A DNA stretch of 37,189 nucleotides, taken from positions 1 through 37,189 of the forward strand of contig CAMOEW010000014.1 of assembly GCA_946612625.1 (NCBI GenBank), given 5' to 3'. Shown here piece by piece: positions 7,669-16,993 of the stretch; positions within the stretch are counted from its first letter, which is position 1, and each line of letters starts with the position of its first letter. This DNA is from an uncultured Prevotella sp. (GTDB lineage Bacteria; Bacteroidota; Bacteroidia; Bacteroidales; Bacteroidaceae). A program made the translations under genes and the position numbers. The notes beneath the pieces are model-generated. The model was not told where the DNA came from. It saw only the letters and a list, made by a program, of their open reading frames with translations, and made no database searches.

Positions 7669-10600
7669 TTATTCTTTTTGGGCAGAGTAGGTTTCACGTT
7701 CGACGAACTCACTCGGTGATACTCCGAAATGCTTACGGAATACGGTAGAGAAATGAGCAAGGTTGGAGAAACCGGTGGCATACGCCACTTGGGTGACATT
7801 GATCTTCTGCTCTTTCAACAGACGTGCTGCCTGTTCCAGACGAATGTTGCGTATGAACTCACTAGTAGAGATGCCGGTCATCTCCTTCATCTTGCGGTGC
7901 AACTGTGCACGGCTAATGCCAACCTCCTGGGTGAGCATGTCAACGTTGAAGTCGCTGTCCGACAAGTTCTTGTTGACGGCCTTCATGATGCGTTCCATAA
8001 GGATTTCGTCGTTGCCCTTAACTTCCTTCTGCTCAATCTTGTCGGCCTGCTGCTGTGCTCCTGAGAACTTGCCTTTCAGACGCTGGCGATTGTTGATAAG
8101 ATTGTCGATGGTCAGATGGAGTTCCTTCATGTCGAATGGTTTGGCCATGAAGGCATCGGCACCGCGTTCGAGACCTTCCAGACGATTGCCGACATCGGCC
8201 TTAGATGTGAGCATTATTACAGGAATATGCGAAATATTCATATTGGTCTTTATCATGCGTAGCATGGTGAAGCCGTCCATTTCGGGCATCATAACATCGC
8301 TGACCACAAGGTCGTAGTTGCCGGCAAGCAGCTCACTGAGGGCTTCCTTGCCGTTGGTGGCAGTTCCAAACTTGTAGTATTTGCCCAGTTCGAGACATAT
8401 ATAGTTTCGGATTTCCTCATCATCGTCAACTACGAGTATGCGTTTGCCACTCGATGATGTCTCTGCCGGAGTGTGTTTTGGCAATTCGGCCTCTTTTTCT
8501 ATCTCGTCGGCTTTCAGGTGGCTATTGCCGGTGGGAATCTCAACCGTAAAGATTGAACCGCTCATATCGGTTCGGTTTGAAGCGGTAATTGTTCCGTGAT
8601 GAAGATCGACAATCATCTTGCAGAGATTAAGACCGATGCCCGTGCCTGCAATTCCCATTCTCCGTGTGTTGTCGCCTTGATAGAAACGCTCGAAAATGTG
8701 TTTTGAGGTCTCGTCGTCGATGCCCATCCCGCTATCAGCTACGCTCATGGATATCTTTTCCTCGTTTCTAACAAGGAGTACGCTGATGTTGCCGCCATCA
8801 GGAGTGTATTTGAAAGCATTGGAGAGCAGATTGGATATTACCTTGTCGAACTGGTTGTTGTCAATCCATGCTTCCACGACATCGCTCTCATGCTCGAAGG
8901 TGAAAACAATGTTGCGTTCCTTCGCGCTGAAGTCGAACATTTTGCAAATGCTGCCTATGAGTTCTACGAGGTTGACCTTGCGGCAGTGAAGCTGCATCTG
9001 CTGCTTGTCAATCTTTCTCACATCGAGAATCTGATTGACGAGGTTTAGTATGCGTTGCGAATTGCGCTCGATGATGGAGAACGAGTTGCGTAAGTCTTCG
9101 TCATTACCAAAAGGACTGCCCGACTCTAACAGTTGTGCTTTTATCTTTGCTAATGGCGACATTATTAGGGTGAGCGGCGAACGTATGTCATGGGTGGCAT
9201 TGATTAGGAATTTCATCTTGTCTTCGTTCATCTGTTCCCGTGTGCGCTGACGGTAGATATAGAAGATATACAATATAATCATCAGGAGTAGAAAGGCATA
9301 TATTGAATATGCCAGCGGCGAGCGCCACCAAGGATCCCTCACGTAAACTTTCAGTTTCTTTATGGGCGACACCGCCCCCTCAGTGATGGCACGTACCTCT
9401 ATTATATATGTACCCGGATTGATGTGGCTTAGCGTGATTCCATTCTCACCTTTCAAAGTTTTTTTCCATTCGCCGTTGTTGACACGGTATTCGTAGTTGA
9501 TGTTGGCTGGATTCTCGAAGTTCATCTGCGAGAAAACGAGAGTGAACGAGTTGTCGAGATACGAGAGGGCGAAATAGTCGGTGTCAAACAAGCACCCTTC
9601 AAAAATAGGACTGCCATCAGACATAGTTCGGGAATTGATGGTCTGGCCGCCAAGAAGGAGTGCTACAAGATGAACGGTGTCGGGCGATGGGCGATTATCC
9701 TCTATCTGCTTCGGACTGAATGCTGTCAGACCGTGGTTTGTGCCGAAATATATGTGGTCGTCATCGGTATGCATACCAACGCCGTAGAGATATTCCTTAG
9801 TGGTCAGTCCGTTGCCGTTGACGTATCCTATGAAGCGTTTGTTCTGACGGTCATACTGCCATATACCCATCGATGTTGCGCACCATATATCATTGTCGTT
9901 TGACTGTACGATGTAGCTGATGATCTTGTCGTTAAGCACTTCGCTGCCGGGGAAGTGCTCCATGCGCTTGCCGGCATTGTTGTATCGGTACAGGCCATGG
10001 TCGGTGCCAACGAGTATGCTGCCGTCGTGAAGTTCACACAGCGAGAAGCACATAGTGTCGGGCATCAGGCTCTCCCAGCCGAAGGGCTTGAAACTGTCGG
10101 AGGAAGGGTCGTAGCATGTTACTCCAGAGGAGGTACCAAGCCAGATGCGCCCTTTCTTGTCGGGCGACATCGACAGTATCCAGTTGTTGCACAGGCGTCC
10201 TTTCTTTTTGTCTTGCCTCTCGTACATGTTGTGGTTCTTCAAACTCTTCGTCTCAGGATCGTAGATGCATAAGCCGCGCGAGAATGCCGAGACGTATATT
10301 TTACCGTCGCTACCGATCGTAAGGTCGTTCATGCGGTCGCCTTCATAGGAAAATTCTTTTTTAGACTCTCCCGTAAGGGGGTTGTACTGGTAAAGAGTGT
10401 TCATTGTTCCAACCCAATAGCGTCCCTGCATGTCGCGGGTTATCGACTCGATGGTAGAGGGAGCCTTGGGATGGGCCACCACATGTCCGGTATCGTCGAA
10501 GCCATAGATGCCGACACCCTGTACCGTACACCATTTGATGCCGTTGTCGCCTTCGCATATCATGGTGATGGGTGAGCTGACTTTTATGTTCTGGTTGGAG

Positions 10601-11589
10601 AAGCTCAAGTTTCGGAACTGAAGAGGACGGTCGGAAACAAGTACAAGTCCCTTGCGCTCGCATCCTATCCACAGGTTGTTACGTGCGTCGCACAGGATTG
10701 TCTTTACTTTAGCTGTACTCATGTCAATGCCGTATGTATTGACTTCAAAGCGCTCGATGCGCCGGCTGCCCTTCTGCACGTAATACAAACCGTTGCCTCG
10801 GGTGCCTAAGAAAAGCGTGCCTTCATGGTTGACGGCTGCGCTCATAATAACGGCACCATCACGTTCAAGTACACTTGTGTCAAACCCGGCATCGATGAGC
10901 TGGCCGTTCTTGTAAGTCATCAGCCCATGTACACCAATGAAGAGGAACTGCCCGTTCAACTCAGTAAAGGTTACAGATATTCCTACTGAAGACTCAAAGT
11001 GGCGGCTCTTGCCGTTTTCGGTCATGGTGATAAACTTGTCGTAACCATGTGTCCAGATTCTGCCGTGGCTGTCTTCATAGATTCCTGAATAATATTCGCG
11101 CTTCTTGGTGGTATCAAAATTGTCTGAGCGGTATAGCTTCATATCATCGCCAACGATGAAGGCTCCGTAGCCGGCAGTTCCCACTGCGAGGGTGCCGTCG
11201 TGAAGCTGGGTAATACAGCTGATGTGGGGGCGGATGCCATTAGGAAAGTTGTAGTGAATATATGTACTGCTGCATCTGTCGTATCTGTCGAGTCCACGGT
11301 TGGTACCCACCCACAACTGTCCCTGCTTATCGCAAAAGATGCTTCTTACGCAGCTGTTGTTGATGGAGGTGTTGTCATTGTCGTCGTGAAACATCTGCTT
11401 AAAGCGATAGCCGTCAAATTTGTTTATTCCATAGTCAGTGCCTATCCATATAAATCCGTCATTGTCCTGACACAAATCAGAGATTAGACTGCTTGAAAAA
11501 GATTCTGATGGGATGTATGTGCCTGTTTGCCCTACTGTCGTCAGTAACGGTAATAATGAAAAAATCAAGGTTAAAATAACTTGTCTCAT
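7669..11589 (-). CDS. Hybrid two-component system regulator (HTCS), sensor kinase-response regulator-AraC fusion
   Basis: One-protein signalling system typical of Bacteroidetes glycan loci, 1306 residues. Order: signal peptide 1-20; periplasmic two-bladed-propeller sensor made of reg_prop repeats (repeated GxIWIGT/LWVGT-type strands) to about 640; Y_Y_Y domain about 690-750; one membrane helix 759-779; HisKA with phospho-acceptor H800 (NATHDIRSPL); HATPase with N920/N924 and GTGIGL at 982-987; receiver domain about 1050-1165 with phospho-acceptor D1098 (LVVSDVMMPEMDG); AraC-type double HTH about 1200-1300. It binds an oligosaccharide in the periplasm and activates transcription. It lies between the SusCD operon and the symporter operon, so both are likely targets. 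The role resembles XynR of Prevotella bryantii, but the ligand (xylan fragments) is inference from the neighbours. Confidence 0.95.
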   Translation of the reverse strand: MRQVILTLIFSLLPLLTTVGQTGTYIPSESFSSSLISDLCQDNDGFIWIGTDYGINKFDGYRFKQMFHDDNDNTSINNSCVRSIFCDKQGQLWVGTNRGLDRYDRCSSTYIHYNFPNGIRPHISCITQLHDGTLAVGTAGYGAFIVGDDMKLYRSDNFDTTKKREYYSGIYEDSHGRIWTHGYDKFITMTENGKSRHFESSVGISVTFTELNGQFLFIGVHGLMTYKNGQLIDAGFDTSVLERDGAVIMSAAVNHEGTLFLGTRGNGLYYVQKGSRRIERFEVNTYGIDMSTAKVKTILCDARNNLWIGCERKGLVLVSDRPLQFRNLSFSNQNIKVSSPITMICEGDNGIKWCTVQGVGIYGFDDTGHVVAHPKAPSTIESITRDMQGRYWVGTMNTLYQYNPLTGESKKEFSYEGDRMNDLTIGSDGKIYVSAFSRGLCIYDPETKSLKNHNMYERQDKKKGRLCNNWILSMSPDKKGRIWLGTSSGVTCYDPSSDSFKPFGWESLMPDTMCFSLCELHDGSILVGTDHGLYRYNNAGKRMEHFPGSEVLNDKIISYIVQSNDNDIWCATSMGIWQYDRQNKRFIGYVNGNGLTTKEYLYGVGMHTDDDHIYFGTNHGLTAFSPKQIEDNRPSPDTVHLVALLLGGQTINSRTMSDGSPIFEGCLFDTDYFALSYLDNSFTLVFSQMNFENPANINYEYRVNNGEWKKTLKGENGITLSHINPGTYIIEVRAITEGAVSPIKKLKVYVRDPWWRSPLAYSIYAFLLLMIILYIFYIYRQRTREQMNEDKMKFLINATHDIRSPLTLIMSPLAKIKAQLLESGSPFGNDEDLRNSFSIIERNSQRILNLVNQILDVRKIDKQQMQLHCRKVNLVELIGSICKMFDFSAKERNIVFTFEHESDVVEAWIDNNQFDKVISNLLSNAFKYTPDGGNISVLLVRNEEKISMSVADSGMGIDDETSKHIFERFYQGDNTRRMGIAGTGIGLNLCKMIVDLHHGTITASNRTDMSGSIFTVEIPTGNSHLKADEIEKEAELPKHTPAETSSSGKRILVVDDDEEIRNYICLELGKYYKFGTATNGKEALSELLAGNYDLVVSDVMMPEMDGFTMLRMIKTNMNISHIPVIMLTSKADVGNRLEGLERGADAFMAKPFDMKELHLTIDNLINNRQRLKGKFSGAQQQADKIEQKEVKGNDEILMERIMKAVNKNLSDSDFNVDMLTQEVGISRAQLHRKMKEMTGISTSEFIRNIRLEQAARLLKEQKINVTQVAYATGFSNLAHFSTVFRKHFGVSPSEFVERETYSAQKE

Positions 11590-11635
11590 AAGATAGTTAT
11601 GGTAAATTCAGTTGGTTTTCGTTAATAATCTGGTG

Positions 11636-11669
11636 CAAAGGTACGAAATTTTCTTTTTGTTAGTGTCTC
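11636..11669 (-). promoter_or_regulatory. HTCS gene promoter with a single operator-like half-site
   Basis: TACCTTTG (11643-11636) is a -7 box giving a leader of about 43 nt to ATG 11589. AGAGAC begins at 11669 and is followed by ACTAACAAAAAG, resembling the first half of the shared operator, but the second hexamer 21 bp on is missing. No TTTG stands at -33. Weak autoregulation is possible and unproven. Confidence 0.5.
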
Positions 11670-11739
11670 TTTTGTTATTAATTATTATCTGTTTTGTCTT
11701 ATTAAATGTTTAAAAGGTAATGTTGAAGAGACGGAAATC

Positions 11740-11779
11740 AAAAAAGCGGCCGCCGATATTCTCATACAGGACGACCGCC
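11740..11779 (-). terminator. Rho-independent terminator upstream of the HTCS gene
   Basis: On the minus strand GCGGTCG pairs with CGGCCGC (one G:U), then CCTGTAT pairs with ATATCGG with one mismatch, closed by a GAGA tetraloop. A run of six T follows (11745-11740). It would stop readthrough from the SusCD operon or end the candidate small RNA. Confidence 0.8.
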
Positions 11780-11935
11780 ATTAGTTACCATAACTAATAA
11801 ACCTAAAATAACTTTCAACTACTATTAATAACTAACTACAAATAATGAAAAACTCAATTTACTTTTTACTAACTAAAACAAACTATTATTTTTATATGAA
11901 AAACAAAACTATTATTCGATTACCTTTTAATTCGT
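11740..11935 (-). ncRNA. Candidate small RNA or leader RNA between susD and the HTCS gene
   Basis: A minus-strand unit of about 195 nt can be drawn from a -7 box TATCTTTG (11946-11939) to a strong hairpin with a U tract (11779-11740). It contains no credible reading frame on that strand and is very A/T-rich apart from the terminator. PUL-associated small RNAs are known in Bacteroides, which makes this plausible. The -33 position has no TTTG, so the promoter is weakly supported. The alternative is that the region is just the 3' tail of the SusCD operon transcript. Confidence 0.3.
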
Positions 11936-11951
11936 GTGCAAAGATAGCATG

Positions 11952-11990
11952 AAGAAAGCGAAACGACTATAATAATCGTTTCGCTTTCTT
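11952..11990 (-). terminator. Hairpin after the second susD
   Basis: A perfect 15-bp inverted repeat (11952-11966 with 11976-11990) has a 9-nt loop and a T-rich 3' arm on the minus strand. It lies 50 nt past the susD stop and is the likely first terminator of the seven-gene operon, although no long T run follows. Confidence 0.65.
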
Positions 11991-12039
11991 TCATAATTGT
12001 TTCAAGGATGTTTTTTTTAAGCTTTCTTTGTCAGTTGAC

Positions 12040-13755
12040 TCAGTTTGGCAGGGGAAGAAACCAGTTTTTCTTGTCCATTAGCAGAGATTTAATTGTTGCA
12101 TCCTCGGTGCCTGAACGACGTGACACGGGCGTTGCCAGATATGACGGGTCATCGCGGCGAAGGGCTACTCTCATCAGATCGAAATATCTGTAGCCTTCAA
12201 ATGCTGTTTCAAGAGCCATCTCGTTGATGATAAGGTCTTCAACATGCGTAATCTGGTAGTTGATGGTGTCCTCGCGTGTGGCAAGAGCCGTTTCAGGCAT
12301 AGGCATGGTGTAGTAGGCATTTGCCTCGCTGCTGCCACTGCCGCGTGAGTGGATTCCTTGTGTGTTGTACTCCGTGAACTGGTTGGCATCAAAAGTGATA
12401 AGATTGCCTGCCTTCGCTTGCTCCAGGCTGTCAACATACAGTTTCACGTTGTCAGGATAAAGACCGTATTTCAGAACTGCCATTGCCGACTGGGGCAGTC
12501 CACAACGGTTCAGGGCTTCGGCATAGCGCAGATAGATGACGGTCTTGCGATATGTCTTTACTAAATTGCTGCTAACCTTTCCAATAGTCTGGCGTAAGGA
12601 TGAATACTCTGAGAAGGCATCTTGATTGACGGAAGTCTCGTTATATGCTGATGCTAAACGCAGGTCGCCGGCATACACATCTTTTTGAAGGCCTTGCTTC
12701 GTAACGTAGAGTGTGTCGGTAATGGTTGCACGCTTGTCAAGGTAGCAGTATGTCTGCTGCTTTGAAAGGTTGAACATTGCTGTTGACGGTGTTAGCTGAT
12801 AATAGTAATTGTTGTGGCGGGTGCTCGTGAATATGTTAGGTAGGTCGCTGATAGTACCATCGAACACCTTCGTCTCCATCGGAATATAGCTGATCATCTC
12901 ATCAGAAGAGTTTATATTCATTATCAGCGAGGGGATGGAGAGTTGGAACTCAGTGTTATACCATGAACTTCTTGTGGTTGATGTGCGCACGGGATTGTCC
13001 CTGTCGGCAAGGTAGCTGTGATACCATTGTGCAGCCTCCTGATAACGTCCAGCCCAAAGGCAGAGGTCGCCTAACAGAGGCTTCATGGGGATGAAGAACA
13101 TTCTTGAGTCCCTTGAGTCGATAGTGCCATAGTTGGGAACTTTTCTTTCGGCGTATGGGGTAAGGTCGCTGATGAAGTAGTTGCAGATATCGGTAATACC
13201 CATTCTCGGCTGCAACATTGCTTCCTTGGCTTCAATCTCTGTCATCACCGGAGTAATCACAAGGGGTACTTCGCCATATATCTGAACCATCTGAAGGTAT
13301 GTCCAGGCGCGGAAGGCTTTTACGGCAGCGTATTCGTTTTCAAAGATGCGACGTCCTCTGCGCTCAAGCAGTGTATCGACATGAGTGATGAAATAGTTGC
13401 AGTTGTTGATGACGGCATAGTAGTCGCTCACTTCGTTGTACTTGTTTTCTGTCTGAACCTTGAACGAGGCAATATCCTTTAGGTCGGCAGAGGCTGCAAC
13501 GGTGGTCTTGACCAAGTCGCCCCGGGCTTCGCCAAGGATGACACCTCTGTCGGCTATCACCTGTAGCTTTGATATTATTCCCAATACGCTATATACCGAA
13601 TCGGTTGGGTGGTTGAGGGTGTTGTCTTTTTCAAATTCCACAAGTTCGGAGTCGGTTTCGAGCATACTGCTGCACGACGAAACTGCAAATAGCGCAGGGG
13701 CAAGGAGCATATAGAAAGCTCCTTTACACACCTTTTTCATTATATTTGTCTTCAT
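12040..13755 (-). CDS. SusD/RagB-family outer-membrane lipoprotein (second pair)
   Basis: Surface glycan-binding lid for the SusC encoded directly upstream. From ATG 13755 it has 571 residues. The signal peptide ends at lipobox AVSSC with Cys28. The N-terminal helical SusD-like segment has DYYAVINNCNYFITH and AVKAFRAWTYLQMVQIYGEVPLV; the C-terminal part has NEMALETAFEGYRYFDLMRVA, the RagB/SusD signature in which the family usually has ERR.ELAFEG. I prefer 13755 (MKTNIMKK) over 13782, which touches the SusC stop, because two upstream lipoprotein genes also begin MKT. ATG 13740 (MKKVCKG) is also possible. Last gene of the operon, 27 nt behind susC. Confidence 0.92.
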   Translation of the reverse strand: MKTNIMKKVCKGAFYMLLAPALFAVSSCSSMLETDSELVEFEKDNTLNHPTDSVYSVLGIISKLQVIADRGVILGEARGDLVKTTVAASADLKDIASFKVQTENKYNEVSDYYAVINNCNYFITHVDTLLERRGRRIFENEYAAVKAFRAWTYLQMVQIYGEVPLVITPVMTEIEAKEAMLQPRMGITDICNYFISDLTPYAERKVPNYGTIDSRDSRMFFIPMKPLLGDLCLWAGRYQEAAQWYHSYLADRDNPVRTSTTRSSWYNTEFQLSIPSLIMNINSSDEMISYIPMETKVFDGTISDLPNIFTSTRHNNYYYQLTPSTAMFNLSKQQTYCYLDKRATITDTLYVTKQGLQKDVYAGDLRLASAYNETSVNQDAFSEYSSLRQTIGKVSSNLVKTYRKTVIYLRYAEALNRCGLPQSAMAVLKYGLYPDNVKLYVDSLEQAKAGNLITFDANQFTEYNTQGIHSRGSGSSEANAYYTMPMPETALATREDTINYQITHVEDLIINEMALETAFEGYRYFDLMRVALRRDDPSYLATPVSRRSGTEDATIKSLLMDKKNWFLPLPN

Positions 13756-13782
13756 AATTATCTCAAATTGTTGTATTGTCAA

Positions 13783-16700
13783 TTACAGGTTGATGTTTAA
13801 GCCGAGAGAGAAAGTGCGGCCGGCAGATACCAGACCTCTGTCAATGCCTTGCGAGAGCACGCTACCGCCAAGTGATGTCTCCGGATTGTTGCCTAAATAC
13901 TTCGTGATGGTGAAGAGGTTCTGGGCACTTCCCCAGATGGTGATGCCCTGCAGGTAAGTGCTCTGAATGGGCAATGAATAACTCAGTGTGAGGCTGCTCA
14001 GACGGAGATAACTTCCGTTTTCAATCCATCTGTCGCTGAAGCGTGAGTTGCCCATCGGGTCACGATAGTTCACGCGTGGTATGTTTGTTTGTTGTCCTTC
14101 GGTTGTCCAGCGAGTATTCATTGCTGTTGTCTGGTTCATGAAATAGGCACCACTTTCGAGCAGAGAGCGCTGATAGTTATAAACATCGTTGCCTATTGAA
14201 TAGTTGAAGACAGCCGAGAGCGTCAGTCGCTTCCAGTTCACCTTTGTGAAGATGTTGCCATATACCGATGGGTTAGGATCGCCAATCACGGTACGGTCAT
14301 TGTCGTCAATGCGGCCGTTGCCGTCGAGGTCGTTGAATCGCATGTCACCGGCTTTAAAGTATTCCCAGTCGCCATTCTCCTTTACTATGTATTTGCCGTC
14401 GGCAGATGCCTCTGCTTGAGTTCTGTAAACACCATTGGTAGTCCAGCCATAGAATACTCCTACCGGCTGGCCAACTTCAGTGAGAATGGTGGCACCATAG
14501 ATTTCGGTGGAGAAGGGACGGTTGTTATCAGCCAGGGCTGTAACCTCATTCTTGTAGTGGCCTATCGACAGACCTGCTTCCCATCGCCAGTCTTTCCTGT
14601 TCAGAATCTTGCCTGTGAGACTCATGTCGAATCCAGTGTTAGAAAGCTTTCCGTCGTTGCTCCAGTTCTCTTTTAGACCGCTTGTCCATGCCAGCTGGCG
14701 AAGTGTAAGCAGATTGTTTGTCCAGCTCTTGAAGAAGTTGAACTTTATGTTGAGGATGTTGTTAATGAGGTTGCTTTCGAAACCGAACGTCAGACGTTTT
14801 GTAGATTCCCACTGTAACTCGGTGTTGCCGATGTTGCCTATAGACAGTCCTGTAGCCGAGCTGTTGAACATTCTGTTAGCAACGAAATACGAGCGTGATG
14901 CCGTATAGTCGATATTGTCGTTACCTGTGATGTCGAAGCCAAGATTCAGTCGGAGATAATCAATCCACTTTGCACCCTTCATGAATTTCTCGTTTGTGAG
15001 CACCCATGCTCCCTGGAAGCTGGGGAAGATACCCCAAATTACTCCTCCGAGTTTCATTCCGCCAGCATCGTCGCCGAAGCGTGACGAGCTGTGGGCTGAG
15101 ATGCCGAAGTTGGCATAGTATTTCTCTGCGTAGTTATAGCCTGCCTGAGCATACCAGATGATTTCGCGTGTCTTGTCATCGGCACCTCCGGTGTTCTTGA
15201 AACTGAGCGACTGGCTCATGTTCGGGGTCTTGTCGTTGCCGGAGTTGTAGCCAATCTGCGATGTGCTGCTATAGGTGTTGCTGATGAAGCGCATACCACC
15301 AAATACATCAACGGCATGAATGCCATAGCGGTGATTCCATGCAAGACGTGTATCGCTCTGAATCACTGTCTGGCGGGCAGCCATACTCTGTACAATGTTC
15401 TGGAGATATGTTCCTTCGTTCAGACCTTCAACTTCAAACGTCGGAACACCCTGAATAGGCAGGTAGTAGTTCTCGTTGGTATTGACGAGTGTCAGTGAGA
15501 AATGCTCACTGAGCACGAGATTCTTGTTGAATTCAAAGCGCGGCGTCACGGCAAAGGTGATGAGCCGGTTGCCATACGAGTTGCGGTTCTTGCCGTCGCC
15601 GTGAGCAAGTATGCTGACAGGGTTGGCAAGCCGTCCTTTGTTTTGGAACAATCCCTCGAGATAATCGTCGGCTTCTGCAAGATACTGACTTGGTGAACCG
15701 TTCTTGTCGAATGCTACGTATGAGAGGAACGGAGCTTTCGCCAGCCCCAAGAATCCTGGCGATGTGATTACACCATTGAGCGGATCGGCAGGAGCACCGT
15801 CGTCACGCAGGCTACGGTCAACGTCGCTGTAGGCTGCGTCGAAGCGTACCCTAAGTTTGCGTAGCACTTCGATATCGGTGTTCAGTCGCATGTTGAAACG
15901 CGTGTAGTCATTTTCCTTTAGCGTGCTCTTTCCCATAGAGTAGCCTACGGAGAGGTTGTATGAGGCAACGTTGTCACCTCCCTGAACGTTGATGCCGTAG
16001 TTTTGCGAAAATGCAGTCTTGTAGGTCAGGTCTTTCCAGTCGGTGTTGTTGTGATATTGCTTATAGTAGAAGTAACCTGGGTCGTTGATGAGATACTTCA
16101 TACTGCCGAGGTTTGTAGTTTTGTTCGCCAACAGCTCGGTGCTATATTGACGGTAGTCTTCAGCACCCATCATCGTCGGAGTCTTCGGGGTGAGCTCAAA
16201 GCGGCCGTTGATGATTACGTCAATCTTGGTAGCCATGCTCTTATTTCGCTTTGTCTTAATGAGCACTACTCCGTTGGCACCTTTTGCACCATAGATGGCT
16301 GTACCATTCTTGAGTACCTGCACGCTCTCGATGTCGTTGGGTGTCAGGTTGGCGAGCATGTTGCCCTGATAGCCGTCGTGGAGCATTTCGCGCGAAAGCT
16401 GCATGTCGAGTATCACATCGTCAACGACAATGAGAGGCTGTGCATTGGCCTTGATTGAGTTGAGACCGTTGATGAACATTGCGTTTCCAATGCCTGGAAT
16501 ACCGCTTCGCTCGATGCTGTGGATGTCGGCACCTAATTGTTCGTGAATCATCGGGTCGATACTTAAATTCGACGTGTTGTCGAAGCTCTTTGCCTCTGCA
16601 CTGAGCATGGCATCAGTAGAGTGTTTGTATGTCTCGCGGAAAACGCTGTTGTAGAGTTTTCCATCTGCCTTACCGTCGAAGATGGGACGCTGTTGGAGAC

Positions 16701-16953
16701 TATATCCTTCAACTCGCATTGTCACTGATGTAACCCATTCAGGAACTTTCAATGTATATGTTCCGTCGTCATCGGTCATCGATGTATAGTGGTTGTCGCC
16801 GTATGCGCCAACAATGACACCGGCTAATGGCTTGCCGGTAGCTGCGTCGGTGACGCTACCAGATATTGTCTTGAGGTTGTCCTGGGCAGAAACCTGCATA
16901 GAGGCGGCAAGGGCACAGAACGCAAAGACTGTTTTCTTGAATATCTTAATCAT
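13783..16953 (-). CDS. SusC/RagA-family TonB-dependent outer-membrane transporter (second pair)
   Basis: Outer-membrane channel for oligosaccharide import, energised by TonB, paired with the SusD encoded next. 1056 residues. Signal peptide 1-23 (ends SAQ). The carboxypeptidase-regulatory-like domain about 30-95 includes ISGSVTDAATGKPLAGVIVG. The plug includes PLIVVDDVILD and LTPNDIESVQVLKNGTAIYG then GANGVVLIKTKR. The beta-barrel ends in the aromatic-poor FSLGLNINL. The segment between CarbopepD and plug differs from canonical SusC: the usual TVTGS/ALQG motif is replaced by a long linker (about 100-165), so this is a divergent branch. It lies 40 nt behind a FAS1 lipoprotein gene. Confidence 0.95.
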   Translation of the reverse strand: MIKIFKKTVFAFCALAASMQVSAQDNLKTISGSVTDAATGKPLAGVIVGAYGDNHYTSMTDDDGTYTLKVPEWVTSVTMRVEGYSLQQRPIFDGKADGKLYNSVFRETYKHSTDAMLSAEAKSFDNTSNLSIDPMIHEQLGADIHSIERSGIPGIGNAMFINGLNSIKANAQPLIVVDDVILDMQLSREMLHDGYQGNMLANLTPNDIESVQVLKNGTAIYGAKGANGVVLIKTKRNKSMATKIDVIINGRFELTPKTPTMMGAEDYRQYSTELLANKTTNLGSMKYLINDPGYFYYKQYHNNTDWKDLTYKTAFSQNYGINVQGGDNVASYNLSVGYSMGKSTLKENDYTRFNMRLNTDIEVLRKLRVRFDAAYSDVDRSLRDDGAPADPLNGVITSPGFLGLAKAPFLSYVAFDKNGSPSQYLAEADDYLEGLFQNKGRLANPVSILAHGDGKNRNSYGNRLITFAVTPRFEFNKNLVLSEHFSLTLVNTNENYYLPIQGVPTFEVEGLNEGTYLQNIVQSMAARQTVIQSDTRLAWNHRYGIHAVDVFGGMRFISNTYSSTSQIGYNSGNDKTPNMSQSLSFKNTGGADDKTREIIWYAQAGYNYAEKYYANFGISAHSSSRFGDDAGGMKLGGVIWGIFPSFQGAWVLTNEKFMKGAKWIDYLRLNLGFDITGNDNIDYTASRSYFVANRMFNSSATGLSIGNIGNTELQWESTKRLTFGFESNLINNILNIKFNFFKSWTNNLLTLRQLAWTSGLKENWSNDGKLSNTGFDMSLTGKILNRKDWRWEAGLSIGHYKNEVTALADNNRPFSTEIYGATILTEVGQPVGVFYGWTTNGVYRTQAEASADGKYIVKENGDWEYFKAGDMRFNDLDGNGRIDDNDRTVIGDPNPSVYGNIFTKVNWKRLTLSAVFNYSIGNDVYNYQRSLLESGAYFMNQTTAMNTRWTTEGQQTNIPRVNYRDPMGNSRFSDRWIENGSYLRLSSLTLSYSLPIQSTYLQGITIWGSAQNLFTITKYLGNNPETSLGGSVLSQGIDRGLVSAGRTFSLGLNINL

Positions 16954-16993
16954 ATCGTTATAATTTTTCTATTCATCATTAATAACTTTTTTT

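Noticed and set aside
11845..11952. Plus-strand 35-codon frame beginning MKNSIYFLL
   Set aside because: No -7 box or ribosome-binding context, strongly A/T-biased composition, and it ends inside the susD terminator hairpin. Better explained as chance in A/T-rich DNA.
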